DNA from: Eupeodes corollae
Lineage: Eukaryota; Arthropoda; Insecta; Diptera; Syrphidae
Direction of reading: 5' to 3'
Length of the DNA: 64,000 nucleotides
Assembly: GCF_945859685.1 (NCBI RefSeq)
Contig: NC_079147.1
Span: 180,155,174-180,219,173 of the forward strand
Below, one piece after another: positions 23,297 through 35,619 of this stretch. The position numbers were made by a program, and so were the translations under genes. Within the stretch, counting starts at the first letter, position 1; each line of letters starts with the position of its first letter. Below the pieces are notes generated by a model, which did no database searches, was not told where the DNA came from, and worked only from the letters and a program-made list of their open reading frames with translations.

Positions 23297-24250
23297 TTTG
23301 ATGCTGCTACTCCTGCTTCTACTGGTGCTACTGGTACGGCTACCACTAGCAAAACTACTACTCGATGTGCTAATAATGATTGTGCTGTTTTATTTTCTTT
23401 TTCTCAACTCAAGAAATTACAAAACAAATAAAACTCTCAAAACTATTTCTCAACTTTGACTTTTTTTTATCTTTTTCTTTAAATCCTTTGATGATGTTTT
23501 CGAAAAAGGACTTCTTTCAATTGAATTACTCCGGATATCACACTTTACACTATTGAACACAACACTGGTAATCCACTAGCACATAAAGGAAATCTATAAA
23601 TTTGTTTCCTTTAATCCTCTTTATATTTTTTTTTTCTTTCTTTTACAAATAAACAGAAAAAGGACTTGATTTCGACGAAAAAGTTTCGATGTAATTTTTG
23701 TTTTCGTTTTGTTTTTACCCAAAATTCGATTAGTCTCAGAAGAAGAATGTAGCTAATTTAATATTCAACTGGCGTTTCTTGTTGGTATTTTTGGCGTCTA
23801 ACATCCTGTTTGATTTTTCTCCCGAAAAAATAAAAAACAGAAAAGGATTGAGAGGATAGATTTTGTACACGAAGGAATTTCAAAGAAATTTTGATAACAA
23901 TATTTTGAATTTTTTTTTCTTGAAAAACGATTTTTCCTTTAAAATATTTTTTTAGCTGATGAATTTTTGAAAACTAAAGGAACAAACGTTGAATTTCATA
24001 AAAAAGTATCCACACCGTGACCGAACCGTTACCACGTCGAGTTATTTTCGGACTAAAACAATCTCATCAGCTGTGAAAAGTATCTACCGTGCATCGTGGT
24101 TGGTTTTGGTTGTGCCGATAAAAATGACGTCAGCTTACAACTCATACAAATTCCCCTTTACAGTTATTCATATCAGAAACATGGGATTTCCTTTGGCTGA
24201 ATTGCTGATAATACAGCTGAATTGATTTAACATCAAACATGTTTGAGATA
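23297..24250 (-). promoter_or_regulatory. Probable 5' UTR / promoter region of the 23.3 kb exon
   Basis: This is the upstream flank of the minus-strand exon. The first ~90 bp continue in frame as a Ser/Arg-rich stretch without an ATG, then stop codons occur. Farther up is a block of higher complexity around 23990-24230 that includes a palindromic TGACGTCA. No TATA box at a suitable distance was identified, and the transcription start is not determined. Confidence 0.35.
24125..24132. promoter_or_regulatory. CRE-like palindrome TGACGTCA
   Basis: A perfect cAMP-response-element consensus lies ~830 bp upstream of the ATG of the minus-strand exon. An 8 bp match can be chance, so its relevance rests only on location. 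Confidence 0.25.
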
Positions 24251-25254
24251 GAGTATCTTTTGGTTGATATTTTGTTGTGGTTTGATTGTTTTTGTTTGAC
24301 TGGCGATGATGAAGAACAAGAAGTATCTTTTTGTGTTGTTATTCGAGTTTCAAATTCGAGTATTCTTGTGTTTTGTGTTAAATGGCTTGCAAGAAGAAGT
24401 TTAACTTTTGTTCTTTAAAAACTTGAATCTTGAATTGAATTGAAGTTTCTAGTTGTAGATGTGTGTAAAAAGCAAATGATGGCTTGGAAGATGTACTACG
24501 AATATCTACCAATCTTTTTGTTTTGTTCCTTTTCTATTACAACTTACTGAATGTCTTCTATTTTCTGTTAGCTGTTGTTCTTAAAATAGGTCAACATTCA
24601 ACAATTAAATATTATATAAAATAAGACCAACAGTAGATGAGAAAGAAATAGGGTAACATAAAACTTTTGCATATTTAGGCCTAAAATTTTTATCATGATG
24701 TTGTTTTTGTGATGATAAAATAAAAGACAAATTGAGATATGGAAATTCGTTGTAAGATGAGGGTCAGTATAAAAGATTTTTTGTCTTTTTGCTGACAGTT
24801 ATAAGAAGAATTATTTTGGGATACGGCAAACATTTTAAAGATGGATTAACGTTTTACCGGAAACTGGTTTGGAAGATTGTTAAAAAAATTTCGAAATGGC
24901 GATGGCGTTACTATATACAAAAGGTTAATAAACGAGTGGAATGACATTCTGCTGATGTAACGGTTGGAGGTGTTTTTTTTTGTTGGCTTGTTAACTGTGG
25001 TGGTGATAAGTTAAAGAAGGTGATTTACCTCTTTTTCTGTCATTTTCTTTTAATTGTTTGTTGTTTATCTTTAATAAAATATCTTATTTTTTATATGGGA
25101 AGAAGTTATCAATAAAGTAAAGTTTAGGAGACACTCAGTTGAGACCTATAAAATAATTTAGTTAACGAATTTGAAGTAGAACCTGAATTGTCTTCAATAA
25201 TTATGAATTCTTTAAAATGGCTTTTGGAAATTATTTGATTTTAAAGGACAAATA
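24251..25254. other. Non-coding interval
   Basis: AT- and GT-rich DNA with no supported gene. It is presumably upstream flank of the minus-strand exon. Confidence 0.4.
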
Positions 25255-25295
25255 GTACCCGTGGGATGATGGGTAGTGCGTTGGACTGTCAGTTA
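25255..25295 (+). mobile_element. SINE head fragment (tRNA-like 5' part only)
   Basis: Plus-strand gtacccgtgggatgatgg, followed by gtagtgcgttggactgtca, matches the A-box half of the SINE family at 17.5 and 61.1 kb. The match stops before the B-box, about 30 bp before LINE sequence begins. It is the only copy in this orientation. Confidence 0.7.
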
Positions 25296-25325
25296 TTACT
25301 CTAATGTGACTCATCTTCATATCCA

Positions 25326-26765
25326 GTGCATTGGAAGACCGCTGTGGGTCATCCTCTCCCGAAAAAGGGAAATGACAACTCCAACTCGTTCAATTTTCGA
25401 TCGATAAGTCTTCTTCCGAGCATCAGCAAAGTTTTCAAAAAGATCATTAATAGAGCTCTGACTAAGTGGGCTGCGGACAACAAAATTATTCCGGATGAAC
25501 AGTTGGGGCTTAGGGCGGGTCATGACACAATTCATGCTGCGGCTAAACTCGTTTCTGATATCCAATGGAATAAAGCAAAACAACAATGCACAGGTGCTCT
25601 TCTGGTTGATCTGGAAAATGCCTTTGACACCGTATAATTAGAGGGTCTTTACCTAAAACTGAGCAGGCTTGGCATAAGCAAACCGTTGTTGTATATACTG
25701 TATGATATGCTTTACGGTAGAAAATTTGTTGTCAAAAGTGGCAATGTAGCTTTAACCACAATATTCCTAATCAAAAATGGTCTTCAACAGGGAGCGGTGA
25801 ATTCGCCAATTCTTTTCAGCATTAACACCATCTTATTGCCGACCATCTTATTGCGTACAGAACCCGAAAGGTTGAGGTTATTAGAATTCTCTTGCAGCGT
25901 GATTTCTACAAGATTCAGCGATATTGCGACGACTGGAAACTAAAAATAAATGTTCAAAAGTCGGACACAATTCTGTTTTCGACTCCGTTGGCTAGGGCTA
26001 GTATTCCATGAGGAATACTTGCAAGAATTGGTGCAAGATGATCATTGTTGATCTTCACAAGCAGCGGTTAGCGAGCAAAAGTGTAGTGAAGTACCTCGGT
26101 TTCTATTTAGATCAGTATTTATATTTCTGACCAGGGCCAGAGGGCTCTGACTAAACGTCTGTTTTACAGCAGTCGGCTAGACCCCAGAGTAAAGGTAATT
26201 TGCTACATGGCCCTTATACGGCCGATGATCGTTTATGGTTTTCTTGTGTGGTTCAGAGTTGCCCCTTCCCAGATGGTTAAGTTTCAGGTGTTCGAGCGGC
26301 AGAGTTTGCGACTTTGTACCAGCTTATATTGAACAGTGGAATCTTCTTATAATTGCACTACTATTCCTATACAACGGGGCTCGAATCAACAGAATTGACC
26401 ATTTAATGATAAAACTTGTTCGATGTCACATTGAAAGGGCTATGTCTTCGACCAACAATTTAATTTTCGGGGCGCTCTATCCGAACGACAAGTATTTTGA
26501 GAGTGCACGCTTTAGCGGCTTCATTCCACCAGAGGCATTCCTCCTAGATAGATGCGGACTGATACAGGATAGATTGGCATTTCCGCTTATCTACCACGTC
26601 AGACGACGAATCGTGGATAGGCGACTCCTGTACAAGTGGGACGTCATGGCACAAGGCGAAGCAGAGCTCCTTCGGATCAGTAGGGATGTGTCCGAAATGT
26701 GTACAAAATATTGCTTTTTTGAAAATAAATCTAAATGTAGGATGTTTAAGCTAACGTCTTGATTT
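25326..26765 (+). mobile_element. Non-LTR retrotransposon RT and C-terminal region, degraded
   Basis: 25326-25637 reads FRSISLLPSISKVFKKIINRAL, DEQLGLRAGHDTIHAAAKLV, then motif A ALLVDLENAFDTV, in the standard RT order. After a stop and frame change, 25686-25830 continues LYILYDMLYGRKFV and motif B GLQQGAVNSPILFSI. The YADD block is lost by a deletion near 25850. Later blocks resume at about 25900 (YKIQRYCDDWKLKINVQKS-like), 26090 (VVKYLGF) and 26200 (ALIRPMIVYGF). The final ~140 codons at 26340-26762 (NGARINRIDHLMIKLVRCHIERAMSS...) are open. A Jockey/I-type relationship is likely, but the clade is not assigned. Confidence 0.8.
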
Positions 26766-27199
26766 TAATATCATACCGTTCCGAAATTAAAATATATCCA
26801 GATACTATCCTGGCTGTTTTTTTGTGAAGTTGCACATCAATTTTTCTAAAACTTCAAAAGTTCAATTTATTTATGACCATGTTATTCAGTTTTTCAAAAA
26901 CATATTTGCATCGATTAATTGTATTCTTAAACAAAATTGAAAAAAAATGTTTCTTAAAACTAATCACAATTTTTTTTTTATTTTCAGACAAACCAAAAAC
27001 TATGTTACGAGGGTAAGTTCATAAATTATAAATAAATTGTGTGTTCTTCATTTAATTTTAGCGAAGCGTATTTTAATTTAAAAATTAAAAGTCTAATGAT
27101 TAGTCCTGGTCCTGATTTTACAAAAAAAAATGCTTTTCACCCTTTTCCTTCTCTCCAAAAATCTTCAGTCTATCAATCAGCCAAGGTGAATTTCTTCCA

Positions 27200-28170
27200 A
27201 TTTGAAACTCCTACTCAATAATCGCAGTACACAAGAAGGACTTAACCCATATATCGTATACCTAAGGTTTTTGAAAGTATTTTGTATGAAAAGTTGAGCT
27301 TCCACTGCAAATCACTTAAGTCTCCTAGCATGGTTTTTCTTAAATGCATCAGGCCCACAACCAGTAACCTCGTGGAATTTGTATCTTTCAACCTCTCTGC
27401 CTTAGAAAAAAGTTACGAAGTCAATATTTTTCCAACAGATTTTAATCATTTGACAAAGTCTCCAATTGACCTTTACTCTTAAATCTGTCCATTCTTGGGT
27501 TTTATAAAATGATTTTCCTTTTACTTGGAAAATCGACATTACAGCGTTTGTTTCAGATCAGTCATATACCTTTGGTCTTCCCCAAGAAAGCAACCTACCC
27601 CCTTTTTTAGTCATTCTTACAATGACCGGTCTTGACACCTTTCTCAAAATCAAATCATAATTCAGTTTCGTTAAACGTTGGTTCTAAAATTTTTTGAACT
27701 CTATGTTACACGGTCCCTATATAAAACCTTTGTTCGACTAATCCTCGAATATGAGTCTCAAGTGTGGTCCCCTTTCCAAAGTATTCATATTCCAGAATCA
27801 AGAGCGTCCAAAGTCGTTTCCCTCGCTTTGCTTTTCGTGGTTTACTTTGGTACACTACTTTTATTCTTCCTCAGTATGTGACCACCTGAAACATTTCAAT
27901 TTGAAGCCCTTTGGAAGAACGTTGGAAAATTTCAGACATTTTAACTATTCATCGATTCCTTTTTGTTTCCATTGATTGCATTTTCCTCAAAGACTCTATT
28001 TCTTTTAACACTTATCCTCGTAATACCCTTATTCCTCGAGTCTTTCATGACTCCAACAAACCTGTATTTCGTATGCTTCGAAATAGACTTTTTTCATCAT
28101 AACTTTAGTACTCCTTCCATAACACTCCGTCCTCTGAGTTGCCCCACTCAAAAATCTTAGGTTAAGTTGA
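27200..28170 (+). mobile_element. CR1/Jockey-like RT remnant
   Basis: 27260-27482 reads IPKVFESILYEKLSFHCKSL, then a decayed GF-K-RPTTSNLVEFVSF block and EKSYEVNIFPTDF (motif A, with the second half lost). From about 27570 a VPQGSNL-like block is frameshifted, and 27678-27800 has LYVTRSLYKTFVRLILEYESQVWSP, the usual post-RT 'LVRPILEYCSQVWSP' segment. The family resembles the copy at 56.87-58.05 kb. Multiple frameshifts and no catalytic YADD: inactive. Confidence 0.75.
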
Positions 28171-28860
28171 ATTTATCAGGTTTTGCCCCCATAAATATTA
28201 AAAAATTAAATTGAACGCTATAGATCCCTCTTTAGACTAAATTCTTATAAATGTGTCTCGCAATCATCCAAGTTTATTGTACTAATTGTGGCAACTAGAT
28301 CAATAATGTATTACTGTCCACAGATTTATGGTTCTTCGTCAAAAGATAATTCTAACCATTCTGAAAAAAATCCAAATTATGTAGTACATATTGAAAGTGG
28401 TTCATAAAATGCATTTTTTAATTATAGCACGTGACAGATTTTCTCTCGTTTATTGGGCTTATTTTGAAAACGTAACTAAAATCATTTTTAGGGGCAGAGA
28501 CGATATATCACACATATCTTTTCTCAATATGTTGAACTGGGAATGTTGCTGAAACCTTCTTCAAATGTTTAAAATATGCAATTACTTATGCAAGCTTTAT
28601 TCTAAATAAAAATAGTTTACATGAATCCAAGCCAGGCAAAAATTTAAATTGTAAGACTTTTTACCTGAAAAACAACTTTGTTTAAAAGTATTTTTGTAAC
28701 CTAGCACGATCTTGTTTTAAGCTATGAGTTATATCATTTTTACTGAAATATTTTTTTCATCTGTGTGTATTTTGTGTCTCAAAATATTACATTAAAACCA
28801 TGATAACAAAAATGACTTCTTCATAAGACCAGACGCCTTCAATTCCAAAAAGGGTTTACA
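28171..28860. other. AT-rich spacer between LINE remnants
   Basis: 28171-28420 may still hold decayed 3' sequence of the preceding LINE, but no block is certain. Nothing else is recognised. Confidence 0.35.
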
Positions 28861-28879
28861 AAAATCATATGCAGGAAGA

Positions 28880-30190
28880 GAGAGGTTCACCGCAGTGTGC
28901 GCTACGCCGCGCCGTGACAAACGTAACTAAATTAACGCATTGGCGCAAGAAGCAGAAGAAGCTGCAAACAGGTGCGAGAGCAGAGCCGTTTACAGAATTA
29001 CCAAAGAGCTGACCGGTTCACACAGCTCAAAGCAACACCTGGTGAAAGAAGTAGACGGCATTGTGATAAGTTCGGTTGATGAGCAAGTTAGAAGGTGGAA
29101 AGAACACTTTTCCAGCCGATGCCTTCTGAAGCGCCTGAGCAAACTAATCCCCCAATCCGCACCGCACCTCCCAGTAAAGTTGCCGCAACCGAAGCACTTA
29201 AGAAGAATAAAGCGGTAGGACTTGATGGAATTCCCGCAGAGCTTTTACAAGCAGCGCCAACGTCATCAAGCGAACTGCTTCATCCGCTCATGAAAGAAGC
29301 CTGGACCATCGAAAGCTTCCCCGATAAGTGGAATAAGGGAACTATCGACAAGCTCCCAAAAAGGAGATCTAACATAGTGTGAAAACTGGATCACTACTAC
29401 ACCTGCTGTTCATCGACTTCGATAAGCCCTTTGATAACGTTAACAGGGAGTATATTTAGTTAGCTTTACGGAGGAGAGGCATCCCAGAAAAACAAATGGC
29501 TATTATTAAAGCAACATGTGATGAATCCAAGTGTCACGATCTGCACGATAGTAGGTTGTCAGATGTATTCTGGCGCCAATATTGTTTTTGTTAAGCGATG
29601 TACTGCGCGCAGCTTTGTTAGGCAGCGGAGGGAGCCAATGGACTTTGCAATCAAATTTAAAGCACTTGGATTACGCGGACGATGTATGCTTACTCTCTCA
29701 TAGGATCATGGATCTCCATCAAATAACAACAAGTGTGGAGAAAGATCAAGAAGTCGTGGGGCTGAAAATTAATTCCGGCAAAACGAAAATGATCAGCCTC
29801 GGAACTCGACCATCCTTTCAAATAAAAGGATGGCCTGAAATGTGGAGAGCTTTCAATATTGGAAGTATCGTCTCCATCGAAGGCGGGATCGAATAAGTCG
29901 TCATCTGCCGCATCGACAAAGCAAAATCGGCGTTCCTTATGGTGTCAAAGAATTGGAGGAATAACTCTATCACAACAAAGCTACGACTATTTCAATATCG
30001 GATCTGTGCTTCTTTATGGGTGCAGGACCTGCATGGTTACTTCAGCCAATACAAAGAAGCTGCAAACCTTCGTGAATAGATGTCTTCGCAAGCCCCTTAA
30101 GGGGTGCCCAACGGACTTAATAGGTCTGAGGTCTAAAGTAAGTATATATTCAGGAAAATGTTTAAGTTTTGAAGGCACTGGTTAAAGCAG
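28880..30190 (+). mobile_element. RTE/CR1-like reverse transcriptase, frameshifted
   Basis: 28940-29218 encodes the linker ahead of the RT (EEAANRCESRAVYRITKELTGSHSSKQHLVKEVDG). 29095-29382 has ALKKNKAVGLDGIPAELLQAAP, the RT N-terminal block, and SFPDKWNKGTIDKLPK. Motif A survives as LLFIDFDKPFDNVNREYI (29405-29460). 29582-29896 carries an intact LDYADDVCLLSHRI catalytic block, then VGLKINSGKTKMISLG. 29990-30110 has SVLLYGCRTCMVTSANTKKLQTFVNRCLRK, the usual C-terminal block. GC content is higher than its surroundings. Intact YADD but several frameshifts and a missing motif B region: inactive. Confidence 0.85.
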
Positions 30191-30590
30191 AGTTAAAACA
30201 AATTTTTCCCATCTTTAACTCTTAAGATCGACTAAGTATTAAAGAGTATTTAAAGTCAAAAAACCATCAGTGAAACGGTTCCTTTCGAAAGGTTAGCATG
30301 CATAAATTAATTTCTCCAGTCTTGCTCTTTTAACTTATCTTCATAAACATGTGAATCCAAATTCCAATAAAATTTCTAAATGTCAGTCTTCCATCAGCAA
30401 GGTAATCTAAGACCACCTTGCTTAAGCTGCAAAATGAATTTTCCTTTGTCTAACTGGCCGAATAGAATAGGTTTCTTTTTACACTTCACCTGCCTTCTCC
30501 TTGTCCATCCAAAATCTAAAATTATTTGAATTCCTTGAAATCAAACGATTTTCAAATGAATATTCTTATAGGTATCTGGTACCAACCTGT
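30191..30590. other. Spacer, nothing recognised
   Basis: AT-rich sequence following the LINE, without supported features. Confidence 0.4.
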
Positions 30591-32100
30591 TTAAAGTGTT
30601 CCCTGCCCGCCATATATCAGGGCCAGCGGCCAGTACATAAACGAGTAGTGACGGTGAATGGTGCATAGAAGTGTGTGCTGTGCCGTGTGCATTGCACATA
30701 CGACATAGACGCGTTCAATGCGAACTGTCATTCAATAGCTTACATCGCACTTGCCTTCCTTATGGAGTGACTCTATAGCTCTCGTTCTCTTTCTTATCTT
30801 TCAGTGTCAGGATTTGTTTACTCTAAAAAATGAACCTATGTCAATGCCTCTGCCATTGGCGACTCCTGTACGAGCATTGCACTTGTACATTGAACACCGA
30901 CCGCACCGCCATACACCGCTACGACCGATGCACGACGCGACGACCAACCAGTCAAGCCAACACGTAGCATAATCTTCTAGCGAGACACACTACACTACAC
31001 AACATAGCAGCAGCAACGTAGCGTAGCGTATGCAGATGGGATTGCGCGGGACTGTGGACTGATGGCAAAGCAGAACCTTGAATTTATGCGGTTCCACTTC
31101 TGAGAGCAGGAAAAATATTTTTGTCTTGGTCTTGGCTGCCTGTTGGCTCTTAGTCTTGGCTCTTCTTCCAACTCTGGGATCCAACTAGAACACAAAATAA
31201 ATAACAACCAGATATCTTAGAGATGCATAAATATAGTGACTGGTGCTATTAAAGTGATAGTGTGTTTATGGTGCTAGAAACCGTATCTAGTTTGAATGTT
31301 GCACTTGCACGACATATTGGCGCCATTGATTTTCATTTTTTCAAACTTCTTCAAGTGTTTGAGTTTCCTCCATACGCCGCCGCCGGCAGCAACGAAGTGA
31401 AGCCGGTAGTGTCAACTGTCAGAATCAGAGTCATCGTTGCTGTCATTTTCTTGACACTTGCGCTGGTCGGTTTTAACTTTGGCGCTGCAATCGTTTAAAA
31501 CAAAAAATTTAAATATTGGCACAGAGGCCAGAGAAGTCTGTGTATAAAATGTAATTTTGCTGTTTGCTGCCCTAAGAGGAGCAAGCAAAGACGAAGGCGG
31601 ATGCCAGTGGCCGTTAGGGCCGTTTGCGTCGTTGATGTCGCGCCACCTTTTTCCACCGCTCCAAGTCAATTGAATACATGGAATGGATTGGAGCCTATGT
31701 GATTCATGATGGAGTGTTGTTTTTGGTTTGGTTTGGCACCACCGACCGCTTCTTCAATGGAGTCGCACCATCAATGTGTCAATTGACGGTAATGACATTT
31801 CTTTTTTTTACTGCTTATTCAAGACTGATGGTGATGTAATGATGTGATGGCGGTTTGATGAAAAGTTTCGCGGTATATTAGCTTAAGAGAAAACTGGGTG
31901 ATTCAACACCCAACCACCAGCACCACGGGCAGACGTGCTTGCTGCTTGATCTCAAGTGTCAAATACATTTATTTCCCGGTTGTTCTTACTTTTTCGTTGG
32001 CAATTGGCCCACTTTTGCTTCTGTTTCTGCTTCTGCTGTGGGGTGACTGTGTGTCATGACGAGTCAATTGGTCAGGGAGGCTTTTGGCATATGTTTTGAT
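30591..32100. other. GC-elevated unique block without recognised elements
   Basis: This stretch has visibly more GC and CpG (e.g. 30650-30760, 30860-31060, 31370-31470, 31560-31650) than its surroundings and shows none of the LINE motifs found elsewhere. A pyrimidine tract followed by AG (30783-30803) could be a splice acceptor. Open frames at 31262-31498 (+) and 31412-31669 (-) have no recognisable domain. It could be a promoter or 5' UTR region of a neighbouring gene. Confidence 0.35.
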
Positions 32101-35100
32101 ATTCATTAGGTGTTTTTTTTTAATTTCGGATTTGAATTAAAGATTCAAGAGCAAATTAAACAGCAACAGAAAAATGAGTCATGTTATTATTATTGTGAAT
32201 AATTATAGGAAGTGATGAGAAGAGACGATATTCTTCAGCGATTTTTGATATTTTTAATTTCACGATGATTCTGCCTGGATTTATTTTTAAATTGTTGATT
32301 TATAAATTTTCCTCAAAAAAAAAAGATATTGCGTTGTTTTATAAATATTTTCATTCATAAAAATTAATTTTTTATTCGATGTTAAAGTTCCGTTGATCCC
32401 GCATAAAACTTGTTTTTTTTTTCTTCTTGAGGATGATGAAAGTCTCGAAAGATGAAGGAAGATCATAAAGGAAATTGAGATTCATAAGATTTGAAATAAA
32501 TTTGAAGAACTTTGAAAAAACTGTAAGCTACAAACTATGTGTTTCAATTTTATTACGCGGAAGAAACTTTAGGATGAATTATTGTACAAAAACAATATAA
32601 CTTTTGATCTTCGAATCGAAAAAAAACTCAATTGAATAATAGAACGAATTAAAATAATTTGCATTAGGCAGTTCGGTAGTCCAGAATTTTTATTAGGAGG
32701 GAGGGGGGTTCCACGAACTTTACATAAAGAGTTTTTGAGCACCGCTTAAAAATGTTCTTTGATATTCTGTAAAGGAGGCTGACAAAGTATTACAATAACA
32801 TAATGTGACAATTTTTGTTATTTGATTCTTTCTACCAAGGGATGGTCTAACTATTAAATTTCGATGACTCCTTATATATGGAAGAATTCCAAGGTTCCAA
32901 TGGTTTTTTAAACATGCCCTGTTAAAGAGCTAACATACAATAGTTAAGAGGGGTTTTGTGTGCGTGTCATGCAGAAATGTTAGAAATTGTGTTCAAACGT
33001 TGCTTTTTCCCAAAACGAGTATATTCCGTTCTTGTTGCTATTGATACCTTTATGAAAAAATGTTGCTACATAAATCCTTGTTCGAAAAAGCCAGAAAATG
33101 AGAAAGTTTCCCAGAAAATTTTGATAATTTTTCCTAGGAAAATAAAACAGAATCTAATGTAAAGACATTTTTTTTAGCGTATTTTCTTTTGACGTAATTT
33201 CCAGGAGTCTGTTATTAGTATCATTTTCAGTCCGCTAACAAGTAGATTGCAGCTGATCCTAGAAGAAAAATTTAAAAAAAACTTTTGCAAATTTATTTTG
33301 ATAAAAAAAAATCAAGAAAACTTCTTTTTCCAATTAGTCAAAAAATGTTTAGTTCTTGAATTTTATGGAAATGGTGGGATTTGGGAACCAAAACAAATAA
33401 AATAAAACAAATTAAGGTAAACAATGGAAAGAACTATATTGTTGCACCCACAAATTAAACATTACATAATGTCTTCTCAGTTCAATTCTCGAGAAATTCA
33501 AAGCTTTTGTGTTAAATTGGTAGAGATGACACGTGCATTATTTATTTCAATTAGTTATTAGTTTTACAAAACCGTCAATTTTTCTGTTTTTGGAACACTT
33601 ATTCTTTTGAAATTAATGTTTTAATCTCAATTCTAGAACATCGAAAGCAAATTCACCTCAAAAAGAACATTTCTACAATTTATTTAAGTTTTAAAAGTTT
33701 CTGTATTTTATAGATAATCAATTTTTTGGAAAGCCTTACACTCTTTATATGTGCGTCAAATAAAATGAGATGGACCTAAAGACGAATTTAAGGAACTGGG
33801 TAACTTAATATCGAAGTATCGGTCTTTTTTTTTTCAAGTTTTCTTACGAACCTCAATATTCGCTTTTTCTCTTAGAAATGATCTTATATGAAAATAATTT
33901 AAAGCAGTACTTAAGTTTTTCCAAATTTTAAATTTTTTGAAACCAAAGATTTTGGTTGTTTTGACGGACAAACCACTTTTTTGTTTTAAAATACTAACAA
34001 ATCTGTAGATGAAAACTTTCCTGAGGCAACAAAACTATATGAGCTTAATGAGCTATTAAACCCCCCTGGGAGGTCTGATTTTACCAGAGTTTTTTTTGTC
34101 TTAAAAATCCAACCACAGTTCCTATAGACATTTTTAAACAAATTCACAAAGAACGATTTTTTTCGCGAAGTGATTTATTGATTTCCTTTTCAAAACGATC
34201 CTTCCAAGTTGAAGATCTCTCAAAAAATGCTTCATCCTCCACCCTGTACGCCTCATTTCTTTACATAACTTGTAATGGTGGTATTAAGTCTGGTGCGAAG
34301 CTATTTACTAAGCTCTGTTTTTTTAACCCAATTTCACTTTCTCTCAATTTATAAAATCCTTTTAAAAGTTATCATTTACAGTGAAGTTAACACAATGGAC
34401 GTATTCGATGTACCTCTGTTCAATATTTCGTGAATTGAAAAATTATATTGGAGCGTTAAAGGTCTCCTTCCAAAACCGGCGTAGACTGAGATTGACAAAA
34501 AGTATCTTTGAAGAATCTACCTAGTGAATTATCAATTTTTAATTGGTGTGGAAAACTCCAAATATTCGTTCTAAGAATTTAAAGTAGACGTTTCTTGTTT
34601 GGGTTCCCGCCGTTCTTTTACATTTCGCTCGAAGCCGTGTACCAATTCAAGTAGTATGTGGATCTTTTTTTGTTAAACAGGAATCATCATACATACGGGT
34701 TGCTTGTTTTCACCCGATCGTAGAAGACTTGCTTAAGCTGCATTTCCAAGAAATTTTGACGGCAATCCTCTGGTTGATGGTTCCAATTCGCTCTGACCAA
34801 GGGTTGAAAAAGGAACAATAAAATGAAGAGAAAAGTGAGATTTGTTAAAGTATAAACTTTACCACAACAAATGTTTGAAACAAAAAACGTGATTTGCGTC
34901 GTAGGTACTATTGAAATGTCTCTGAAATCATCTTAAAGTGTCAAAAAGAAGTAAATAAGTGGATTATTGATCGACTGTCACATTTTTGAAATTTAAAAAT
35001 TTTTGCTGTGTCTACACAATTTTTTTTTGGAAAAAATCATATAAAGTTGAACTTTATGAATTGAAATACTAAGTGCCAAATATATTCTCATAAGTTAAAA

Positions 35101-35600
35101 AGTTCTAAAAACCATAAGCATAGGTTTGTTAATTGTCAATTTTTTAGCTATGTCTTTACAATAAACAGAAAGAATTCATAAAAAAAAATAAAAAACTTCT
35201 TACAAAACGGGGTTATAACCAATTAACAAGGACCTTTTAAACTACAACATTCTCTCTGTTAGAGGTCTGTCAGAATCTTTATGGAGTGCTTTTCTTAGTA
35301 TCACCCTCAATGCCTCAAAGTTCCTAGGTGTTGGGATTGACTCATTCAACCAAATAATTACTTTGGAAAATTACTTTGGCTACAGAGTCTACCAAAAACA
35401 ATTCTCTTGTTAGACGTTCAGAGTATTGGACGTGTAGAAGATTGTATCGATGTTACAGGTCTTGAGCGCAATTCCATTTAACATATTGTATGGCAGTGAT
35501 GTAAAGGTAGGTAGAAATGGCGATCTCAAGGCAACCTAGCCTGAGATCCAATTAGGGCTGTAGTGCTCCGTTTTGATACCAAAAACTCGTTTGAACTGTG
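32101..35600. other. AT-rich non-coding interval
   Basis: No gene, RNA or mobile element that I can support. It has long poly(T)/poly(A) runs and scattered open frames under 70 codons without similarity. Confidence 0.4.
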
Positions 35601-35619
35601 ATAGAAAGGGAAAGATTTA

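Noticed and set aside
26235..26762. 175-codon open frame as an independent gene
   Set aside because: Its peptide is the C-terminal, post-RT region of the LINE that begins at 25.3 kb.
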